DNA from: Taiwanofungus camphoratus
Lineage: Eukaryota > Basidiomycota > Agaricomycetes > Polyporales > Taiwanofungaceae
Direction of reading: 5' to 3'
NCBI GenBank assembly: GCA_003999685.1
Contig: CP021233.1
Location: forward strand, 62,001 to 126,000
DNA length: 64,000 nt
A program made the position numbers and the translations under genes. The first letter of the stretch is position 1. Every line of letters starts with the position of its first letter. Positions 46,901 through 56,193 of this stretch are shown in pieces. Below the pieces are notes generated by a model that saw only the letters and a program-made list of their open reading frames with translations, was not told where the DNA came from and searched no databases.

Positions 46901-49158
46901 TGGACAGGTGCACATGGACAAGGACAAACTGGCAGGAATCGCAGATTGGCCCATTCCTACCAAGGTCAAGGATGTAGAACGATTCATGGGCCTTGCCAAC
47001 TACTACCGACACTTCATCTACAACTTCTCCCACATCGCCCACCCCTTGAATGTCATCAAAAAGAAGCATGTGGAGTGAGACTGGACTGAAGCCTGCCAGG
47101 AAGCCTTCAAGGAGCTCAAATGGTGTTTCCAGAGCATGCCAATCCTCTGCATGCCCGATCTGTCCAAACCATTCACCATTGAGGCCGATGCCTCTCTGGT
47201 AGCCACTGGTGCGGTGCTTCAACAACTCAATGAGGAAGGGCGGCTACATCTTATAGCTTTCCTCTCAAAGAGCCTGAAAGAAGCAGAGCAGAATTACCAA
47301 GTATATGACAGAGAGTTGCTGGCCATTGTTCGAGCACTTGAGGAATGGCACCACCACCTTGAGGGAAGTGGACACCCAGTCACGGTGATCACCGACCACA
47401 AGAACCTCACCTATTTCTGAGAAGCACAACGGCTCAACCGATGCCAGGTCTGATGACAGTTATTCCTGTCGCAATTTGACCTGCAACTACTAAACAAAAA
47501 AGGCAGTCAACTCATAGTTGCCAACGCACTCTCCCAGCGACCTGACCATCCAGGAGGGGAGCATGACAACGAAGGTGTCGTCCTGCTACCAACAGACCTC
47601 TTTGTCAACGCCACCAACACTGCAATCATCGAAAAGATACGTGAATGTCGTAGTCATGACAGGATGGTCATCGAGACAATTGACGCTTTAAAACAGGGGA
47701 AGATATCGCCATTCAAGGGCACAGGCTTTGCGCACACAAAACTGGCAGACTGGGACATTCAGGAGAGACTAATTTTATACAAAAACTGAGTTTATGTACC
47801 CCCTGATGATGATCTGCACCGAGAAGTCATTCAACTCTGCCATGACACACCAGCCATGACACATCCAGGGGCACAAGGTATGATGGCCATCGCTCGAAGG
47901 GACTGGTTTTGACATAGAATGTCTTCATTCATCGAGAAATATGTTGAGGGGTGCGCCAAATGCCAGAAGAGCAAGATCAACACACACCCCATGAAACCCC
48001 CCCTGATGGCCATCCCCACAGAACCGAATTCAAGGCCATTCTTTCACATATCGGTAGACTTCATCACTGATCTACCAGAGTCACAGGGCTTCAATGCGCT
48101 CATGGTAGTGGTCGACAGAGAACTCACCAAGGGCATTGTGCTCATACCCTGCACCAAAAACATAAATGCGGTAGGGACAGCAGAGGCCCTACACCTCAAT
48201 GTATATAGGCGATACGGCCTACCTGACCAGATGATATCCGACTGAGGGCCACAGTTCACAGCGGCCACATTTCAAGAATGGTATAAGCTGACAGGAGTCA
48301 AGGCGACAATGTCCACCGCCTATCACCCCCAATCAGATGGAAGTACAGAATGGGTCAACCAGGAACTAGAGGCGGCCTGGAGGATCCTATGTGCAAATGA
48401 CCCCCACACCTGGGTCAAACACATCCCCGAGTTCGAATTTGCACACAACCAGGTGCCACATGCTAGAAGGAAGAAATCGCCATTCAAGCTCACTATGGGG
48501 TATGACCCAAAGGCCATCAGCTCTCCACAACCCTCTGACAAATATCCTGCGCTCTAAGACTGCCTGACCCAGATCTCTGAATCCCGCAAAGAGGCCCTTG
48601 CGGTGCAAGAGCTAGCCCAGAAGCTGACGGAGGAATGAACCCCTTTTCCCTGAAAACCTTTCCAGGAAGGTGACAAGGTTTGGCTAGAAGCCACGAACCT
48701 TCAGCTAAGAACAATAAGTCAGAAATTTGACCCAAAGCGACTTGGACCCTTCAAAATCATGGAAGCCAAGGGGCCACTGACGTACAAGCTACAGCTCTCG
48801 AGAACCTGGAAGATTCACCCAGTGTTCCATGCATCACTGCTCACCCCATACAGAGAAACGGTGGAACACGGACCCAACTTTCTGAAACCACCACCTGATC
48901 TGGTTGAAGGGGAAGAAGAGTACGAAGTCGAGGCCCTCCATGGGCATTGTGCCTGATGTGGGAAGTGGGAGTTCCTCATCAAATGGAAGGGATGGCCAGT
49001 CTTTACCAGCACCTGACAGAAGGAAGACAATCTGCGGCATTCCCCTGACCTGCTGAGGTAATATAAGAAGGCAAACCACCTAGGCATCAACCCAGTTGGC
49101 AACCGTTCAACTACCCTGCAAAGAGCAACTCTGCAGCATTTCAAGGTCACCTCCCACC

Positions 49159-51579
49159 ATGTCCCATCGAACCAACACTGCCCAAGCCCGCCTCACTGCC
49201 TCTATCCTCATCGCAGAGAATGCCCACACCCTGAATCCCTTCCTTTAGAGACTGCAGAACCTCCTCAACTTCGCCGAAGAGATCGTTGTCCCCCTACCTT
49301 GACAAGCAACATCTGGCCTCACCGTCGACTTCCTGACCCCCTGCTGACCGCCTCGGATGGGTGCTAGCCAACGAATGACTACGCCCGGCAGTGGACACCG
49401 CCTTCGTCATCTGGCCCAATCTTGTGGCCCAGGTTGCCATCTTCTGACACCAAGCTAAGGTTGTCTTACACCTCAATCAGGTAATAAGGGGGTACAGAGG
49501 GGAGAGGGAGAAGGGGGAGCACGACGAAGCTAAGTGGTGGGCCAGCCCCATCCAGGAAATTGGTATATCGTACTGGCAGGCCTGTAATGCGACGCGCTGA
49601 TACGACCTAGGGGACCCAGATACCTAGGGAGTGCTCCGCAACATGGCTGGGGGTAGTGTGATAACTGTGAGGGTGTGAGGGTAGGAGCTACAACCTGTAT
49701 GATACCGGGAAACCTGTATGTCTTGTTTTTGTAAGTAGGGGAGTAAGGGGTCAAGGGTCCTGCGCAACAGGATCTTGTTCCTAAGTGCTATACTATCCCT
49801 AAGGCCTTGCGAGGCCCTATGAAGTACGCGAAGTTCTTCGAGATTCTGCGAAGTCCTTCGAAGTTTTAGCTAAATCGCACGAGCTGACTTCGTAGATGCT
49901 GCGAAGTCCTTTTAGCTAGAGTTAGCTAAAGGGCGTAAGGTTTAGAGGTTTGTTAGAGCGAGGTGGGCGAGGTTTGGCTAGCGTAGGAGACCTGTAGGAG
50001 AGGTCGGAGAGTTCGAGGGCGTAGGAAGATGTACTATAGCCTGTAACTAAGGCTATGGGAGAGTTGTAGGGCTATTCGTAGGACGTAGGGATGACGCAAC
50101 GTGAGCCTAAGGGTATAACTAAGGCGGAGGCCCACCGGATAGGTGCTATAAGAGGTGCTGAAGGGTGCGAAGTCACGGCGACTTTCGTAGATCGTAGTGC
50201 GTAGTTCGGGAAGCGTAGACGTGGTTCGTAGATATATCGCGAGCGTAGACGTAGTTCAAAGGTACTGAAACAAAGCTGGGGTGGAGACTTAGGGGACCTT
50301 AGGACCGTTCCTAAGGTTGTACTCGCGGCGCTTTCCTGAGATCGGAGCTACAGGGGAACTGGTATTCCAAAGAGAGAAGCGTGCACTGAGGGGTCTCTCT
50401 CGTACATAGTAAACTACCTCTGACTAAATAGGGGAGCGTGAGGTGAACTAATCTTGCGCGAAGTGATCCTTACAAGTCCGAAATGTGTACTAAAACGCAT
50501 GGACTCCAAAGTGAACACGAGGGGGATAGGAACTAATTAGGAACTGAAACAGGGGAACTACGAACGGTAGAAAGGTGACCAACTTCATTCACGAGGGCGG
50601 GATGACTATCCGAGAGCAGCCATGCACCGTGATCACCTATCTTAGCGGGCTAAGAGCGCACAAAGTTCTTAGCAGCGGGACTTGGCCTAATCGGGGCAGG
50701 AGGTGTCCTAACTGGGTGGAGGGTCATATGGGTATGCCCTAGGATGACCTTATGGCATAGGATCGAGACCCATGGGGGTGCACAAGGCTTCCTAAGTCCA
50801 ACTTCCGGAACTTCGGACCATTTCGGAGCCTATCGGAGGTAACTGCAATCACAAGAGCTAGGAGAGACTTAGCTAAGACTTCTTAGCTAAGCCCGGGATG
50901 AGTGACGTAGTAGATAGGACCTAGATCCAATGGAGCAGTATGGGAGGGCCGGCAGTGTCCGATAGTGGACTTAGCAGGAGTTAGGGACTTCGCGTCTAGC
51001 ATTCGAAACCTCGTAGCACCTCGTGTGACTTCGCAAGACTTCGTAGGGTGTTAGAAGGGTTTAGGAAGGAGATGGGGCGTTAGGAATATTATAGGAACCT
51101 ATCCCTCCTGTCGTAGGCTGTAGGAGAGTCTTAGAGTGGTCGGTTGGGGGATTAGAAAGCTCCTAATAATCGCGATTTGGGGCCCAGGAGGCTACGGGAC
51201 TCATCAGCGCTCCCACCTAAATTTCCTCCTTCACACTGACGTCATCTCTGCCCTCGAGCATCTCCTACCACCCTCCTCTGTCATCACGTGTCCGGCCCCC
51301 TCCACTCAGGATGAGTGGACAGTTTGTCTTCACCCCGAGTGCTGCCCCCTGAATCGATGGGCTGGGGCCTGTGAATTCTGCATGAGCCTCAATCATGTTG
51401 CTGCTGACTGCATCCACTGGCCACAATTGGGGAAGCTGGCTGTTAAGCCTTTCATTCTGCCTCGCTGTCTGGATTGTTACGCTGACAACCATGACACCAA
51501 CCAATGCCCCAAGGCAGGGGCTGCTTGGTCTGAAATCAGTGGGTCGAAGCAGCCTGACGAGGAAGCTACCAGGTCATGA
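49159..51579 (+). pseudogene. Third ORF of the chromovirus with two CCHC zinc knuckles, broken
   Basis: Lies after the chromodomain and before the polypurine tract. Begins MSHRTNTAQARLTASIL, runs through WPNLVAQVAIF, LHLNQVIRGYRG and WWASPIQEIGISYWQACNATR, is interrupted by B3, and resumes SHLNFLLHTDVISALEHLL. Near its end are two C-x2-C-x4-H-x4-C motifs: CEFCMSLNHVAADC (51370-51411) and CLDCYADNHDTNQC (51466-51507). Stops and one frame change are present. About 270 residues when complete. Zinc knuckles are normal in Gag nucleocapsid, but here they lie in a separate 3' ORF. Role unknown; a second nucleic-acid-binding protein is the simplest guess. Confidence 0.7.
49598..51206 (+). mobile_element. 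Element B3 (in the chromovirus third ORF)
   Basis: Family B, 1609 bp, TGATACGACC...CTCATCA, with perfect GCGC duplication (49594-49597, 51207-51210). Best-kept copy; eleven CGTAG pentamers between about 49980 and 50262. Confidence 0.95.
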
Positions 51580-51602
51580 AGGTAGGTGTCGAGGCGACAC
51601 CT

Positions 51603-51620
51603 GAGAGGAGATGGGGGTAG
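51603..51620 (+). other. Polypurine tract of the chromovirus
   Basis: Purine-rich run GAGAGGAGATGGGGGTAG directly before the 3' LTR, the primer site for plus-strand DNA synthesis in LTR elements. Confidence 0.75.
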
Positions 51621-52118
51621 TGTTACCGACGAGTAGGACTAGGGACTTAATCGTTTTTTCTTTTCCTTTGTTCGTCACACCATGGACGCGCGGCATCCCT
51701 CTCACGTATTACTTACTCAGATTGACTGACGGGTCGACTGTCTCCACTTACGCCATGGTAGTTATGTACTTTCGGGCCACTGACTCCTCTTGCCTTATGC
51801 TGTCTCTGGGAGACTGCTTAGTATACCTGGGGGTTGGCGGTGGCAGTATAAAGGAGGGACCCTCCGCTGGAGGTTTTCTTAGTTGTATTCTCTTTGTTCA
51901 TCCATTTCAAAGTGTACTATGCATTAGTACCAATATACGCTTTTCTTTACACATCTTCTCGCACCCACAAGAAGCCCGTAAAGACTATTGTGACTACATA
52001 GGGCTTGTAGAAGACTACTGAGGATCGTGACTCATCGTCACTGCCGTTCCTCCTCAACCCTTCACTGCACACTGCTCTAAGCTTCTGTAGCATTACCAGA
52101 GTGAACCCCCCGGTAACA
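51621..52118 (+). repeat. 3' LTR of the chromovirus
   Basis: 498 bp, TGTTACCGACG...CGGTAACA. Keeps the TG start lost in the 5' LTR and the AGTATAAAGG TATA box. Confidence 0.9.
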
Positions 52119-52829
52119 GTCAGCACCCATAAGGGACTGAGTGTAGCCCTACTGGTTTTGGGCCTCAGTCATCAAGTGGGTGGGAGGTGTCATCGCAGAC
52201 ACTCGGTGCCACTATCCCCCCCACCTCATGGGTGACCAGATTAGGGATGGTCACATACACTCAAATAAATCTTCCCACAATGATGCCTCCCTGTGCGGCC
52301 CATTGAAGGAGGCCCACTTACCCAATGACTGACTGAAGTTCCCCCCCTTCCCTCCCAACCTGGCTCAGAAATCCTCATACCGACAGGGCATAGTATATCA
52401 GCCCACCCCTTCAACCCTGATCCCCTGGCAACATGCCCTAACTCCCATAATGATGAACCACACATGGAGGCCCTCTTTTCAGCACATCTTGCATGGGTGT
52501 TGAGTGGTGTCAGGATGCAAGTTGCTCCCCTCCCCTTCTACAAGAGACTGTGTTCATCAACAATTGGATAAGTTTGGGGCAGACCACATTTAAGGTCAGG
52601 AGGATTTGGAGGCTGTCACTTCCAAGTGACAGGTGGCAGACAAGAGAGAGAAGAATGTCACTGTAGGCAGTGTAGGACAGCAACAATTCTATGATTGAGT
52701 TAATTGATGCTCAGAAAAAGAATGTGGGGGTCAAGTTGGATGATCTTGACATGAGAATGAGTGGTATTAAGAGAGGGATGGTAGAATAAAGCCTCAGTGA
52801 GCAACAAGTGCCCAAGGAGATGGTGGTGG
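52119..52829. other. Unassigned repeat-like stretch after the chromovirus
   Basis: No frame or known repeat of this window. Short broken frames only. It seems to have replaced the 3' half of the DUF6534-type gene next to it. Confidence 0.3.
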
Positions 52830-53428
52830 TTCAAGGTCAAGAAGTGCTCGAGCTCGGCTGTTGCTTCTCACAATCATGGCCCTGTTCGCAGCCAAAGTTG
52901 CGTCTCTCAACCAAGTAGATGATCCATGACTGAAGACCGGCCAACCTCGGAAAGACTGTGAGAGAAGGAGGATAGGAATGGTTTTGAACTAGATAGTGCC
53001 AGAGAAGCTGGACAACGTGTCGGATTCCACAGGTGAACCTCCTTGCTCTGCGCTTACCTGTACGTCTGCGACAGCTATTGCGGTGTCGAGCACCCTGGTC
53101 GCCGAGGTTGAAGAGGCTGGTGTTTGAGCGACACTCAAATACACGCACCATAAAAAGGCCACCTGTGGACAACATTAAGCTTGACAACCAGTATCTGCAT
53201 TTCCGGCGCTCTCTGGCCTCGTCACCCACCAGCAACTTCAACGAGAGTTTATCAGCGGTATGTTCGCGCACATAAATCACTGTCTGCGAGCAGCTGCAGC
53301 CATAAAACCTATCCCATGATGAGGATTGTGTATGCGTAGCAGTGGCGTCTCACGCACAGGACGGCGAACAGGATGCCAAAGAAGACACAGCCCATAGTAT
53401 CGCCTAGATCAGAAGTCGCACCAGTCAT
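52830..53428 (-). pseudogene. DUF6534-type membrane protein gene, 3'-truncated
   Basis: Start at 53428 reads MTGATSDLGDTMGCVFFGILFAVLC, the typical N-terminal helix of DUF6534-type fungal membrane proteins. After an intron comes QTVIYVREHTADKLSLKLLV (about 53230-53300, like the family QxxxYFxxYPxDxxxLKxLV block), and further on VVQLLWHYLVQNHSYPPSL and WIIYLVERR. The helices that should follow are missing because recognisable sequence stops near 52830, where repeat-like DNA begins. Probably cut by an insertion or deletion tied to the neighbouring retroelement. Function of the family unknown. Confidence 0.5.
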
Positions 53429-56193
53429 GATGGGAGGGAAGCACGGACTCAAGAGAGCTGAATGGAGCACGGAAGTTAATATGGCTGAAAGTGTCCGTGA
53501 GTGCTTCTTGCTGATGTTGCGCCTCCGTTCACCGCCCGAGCATGTAATTTGAGTTCCGGTGGTCGTTACGTGGACTGCAGGTGTCTCAACCGGACGGTAC
53601 CATCCCAAACACGCAAGAATAGCTTATACCCTGGTCTGATTGGATGTCTCTCGAAACGTGCGCGTGGATGCTGGAAGAGTTACAGCCATCGAGAGATTCG
53701 TACTCTAGGTACAATATGAATGACATGACGAACCTGACCACAAGGTAATGCTCTCCTAACAGATTGTAAATTCCAGTGTTCTGGCACATCCGGGACATTA
53801 CTGCGTGCAATCATACTTGTGACATGGACTGTATATCATGATTGTCTGTGGCATCCAATGCCCAATTTGAGACGAACCAAGTGCAGTCTAGAATTTGTCT
53901 TGGCTGGATGATGTTAGCACATCCTTGGTATGATTTCCTAGAACTTCTCTCCATGAGCACACATACCTATTGAGGCTGGTTCAAATTGATCCTGGGCCGT
54001 TTTCTCAATGTCCACTGTCCAATTTCTCGACCTGTCTTTAGCCTAGATGATCGCACAATCATATCTTCACAGTCAGTCACCTTCTCACAACCAGCCCCGG
54101 TGTCAAATAGCGTGTACCTGTCTCATCAACAATCGTCTATACGGCCTGAGTTGTGCTAGCAACGTTGACACGTCCTTGGACATCTTGCTGATGGTCCCTT
54201 TCCATGAGAGCTCTGTAGACCTGAAAGTCCTAATTCCAGGTCACAAAATGCACTGTCGAAAACTGTTCAAACACAGCCCAGTTGACGCAATCACGCTCTT
54301 GGTAGGTGTCAGGTCTATGGACCTTGACACTCTGTGAAAAAGCGCAGCCAACCTTAGTCCTCAAATCGTCGGGCATTCACGCACTAGTTGCACTCGCTGA
54401 CTACAATTTGACTGATGTATGACATTCCTGAGACTACTGTTCCAGATTCAGCCGCTGAGAGTCAAGAACCAACGACCAGCTAGGTGCAATTCTGGTACCA
54501 GAATATCGGTGACTTAAGTCGGTAGTCGTGTTCACAGCTTATGGAGCTTGACACTCTGTAAAAAAAGTGTAGTCAACATTTGTGCAAAATTTGCAGGGCA
54601 GTCATGCACTAGTCGTACAAGCTGACCATAGGTTGACCGGTGTGCGACTGTCCTGTGACTGACTGCTTCATATTCAGCCACCAAAAGGCAAGAAATTCAA
54701 CTAGTTGGTCAAGTTATACGATTTTGGTACCAGAAAGGCGACTAAGGCGGACTTTCGTTTTTTACAGAGCTTGACATGAGACAGTCGATGAGAATTCGAT
54801 TGGCCCTCGTAGGGTGCCTGAGTCGCGTCGCAACTCGGACCCGCCATGAACGCGCCCGTTCATAGAGCGAGGATTCTTAAAGTTTCCCCCGCGCGGAGAA
54901 CCAACAATCCTGCTATTGTTGTCTCATGTACGGCCGACAATAACAGCAAAGATGTGTACCGAAACCGTGAAACGAGTACTTACGGTGCTGACCAAATGTA
55001 CTCTCCTCCTTGAACGCCAACGTGTTGGCCCAGGGTCACGACTCCGCTGAGCCCTGATATCGATTTACTCCGCTTGCCCCCAGCGTGGGCTGGCGCGCCG
55101 TCGTGACTTTGTGATGCATGCTCAATCCGAGGCCCATGGGCCCTGTCATTTTACACAGATGAGCTGCTTAGGCATAAACACGAATGACGCAAGACCGCAG
55201 CGACGATAGGCAACACAGACCGAAGGTGCGCTATCTGGACGAGAAATAAGCCACATGCAACGATCATCCATGCACATCGTCCCTTTGCCTCAGGCCGCTT
55301 ATTCGCGGACGCCTTCTCTAGCTCATTAGGGCGCCTCCGGGTGCGTTTACATGGAACTCATCCTCCGCACACGCTTTGCCGCCTTTCGTCCTTCATCGCC
55401 GTGCAACTTGCCTTCAGCCATGTCAGACAACTGTAAGTCATAGTACTTTTACGACTTACACTGGCGAAGTGGGCCGCTCTCTCCTCCGGTCGACATGTTC
55501 TGTGTCTGCCGTCTTTGCAGCTGGGCTTCGGGCTCTTTTAGCCTGGTAGTGATATCTCAGTCATAAAAATGGAGACTACTCATACTTTGCTATACTACTA
55601 TAGCAATCTCTCGGGTCAAATTGAACATCTGGAAGCAACTGAAGCCAGGGGATGCATTGCTAGATCTAGTCTGGCACTGGCAGCCTATGTACATGTTCGA
55701 ATCGTACACTGTATCGCTCGGCTGTGATACTCCCTACAATCATCGATGCATAACAATAATCTGCATATATGTTGAATGAGGTGAATACAGCAATATTGTC
55801 ATCTAAATTTTGTTCATACGGTGCATGAATAACGAGCCATGTAATTACATTCTTTTAACTACTACGCTCTAGGTATAACTAGTGAATCTACCCGCATGCG
55901 ATACACTAAGTAGGGATTGGACTTGCTGATTCAAGGAATGTATCAAGGATTATCTACGAGAAAATAAGGTTTTGATAGACCTACTGACACAGGATGCAGT
56001 GGACAAGGTGTATCGCAATAATATTAAAATCGCCATAGAAGATTCGCCTCGGAGTCAATAAGCGATTGGAAACAAGTTGCACGTAGAATAAGGTGTAAAA
56101 AGACCCGGACGTAGGGCCAGACTCTGAGCAAGTTCAATCGTCAGAGCAGGGAGGCACCCATAGACGATTATGTACGAACCTGAAAGGACTTCT
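53429..56193. other. Unassigned intergenic stretch
   Basis: No gene recognised. Contains a degenerate tandem repeat at 54324-54780 and, at 55428, an ATG followed by a GT donor (MSDN then GTAAGT) that leads to a stop soon after the first good acceptor. Last 300 bp are the 3' flank of the DUF262 gene. Confidence 0.35.
54324..54780. repeat. Degenerate tandem repeat, period about 224 bp
   Basis: The motif CTTGACACTCTGT with AAAAA(A)GYG YAGYCAAC behind it recurs at 54324 and 54548, and its start again at 54771. GGGCA-TCA(C/T)GCACTAGT and GGTACCAGAA also recur at matching spacing. Confidence 0.55.

Larger units (their letters stand above)
43080..49150 (+). pseudogene. Pol of the chromovirus: protease, RT, RNase H, integrase, chromodomain; broken
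   Basis: Protease motif LLDSGAD (about 43197-43215); reverse transcriptase with [18 protein letters not shown] and YMDD (44412-44423); FLGM near the RT/RNase H border; RNase H with FTIEADAS, GAVLQQ and DRELLAIV; integrase with zinc-binding HREVIQLCH...CAKCQ (47815-47965) and a DDE core (SVDFITDLP; GPQFTAATF; QSDGSTEWVNQE). A chromodomain follows at the C-terminus (EYEVEALHGH, FLIKWKGWP, EDNLRHSPDLL; about 48920-49060), the module that targets chromoviruses to heterochromatin. A nested LTR-A5 with B2 interrupts the region after MTISPG; skipping it and one TGGAC copy restores the frame. At least twelve TGA and two TAA stops. End approximate. Confidence 0.9.
40482..52118 (+). mobile_element. Chromovirus (Ty3/Gypsy) with two LTRs, decayed
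   Basis: LTR retrotransposon with gag, a pol of order protease-RT-RNase H-integrase-chromodomain, and an extra 3' ORF. 11.6 kb as it lies; about 7.7 kb after removing A5 with B2 and B3. LTR ends are TGTTACC and GGTAACA; the first G of the 5' LTR has become A. No matching target duplication was found (CTTGC on the left, GTCAG on the right), so the two ends may come from a recombined copy. All reading frames carry stops, so it is dead. Confidence 0.9.

Noticed and set aside
23332-49061. Nuclear genetic code with TGA as Trp
   Set aside because: The dioxygenase, P450 and SEP-UBX genes end in TGA and use TGG for Trp, and the elements also keep many TGG codons.
55428-55560. Possible first exon MSDN with GT donor
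   Set aside because: The only good acceptor leads to a stop after about ten codons; no gene could be supported.
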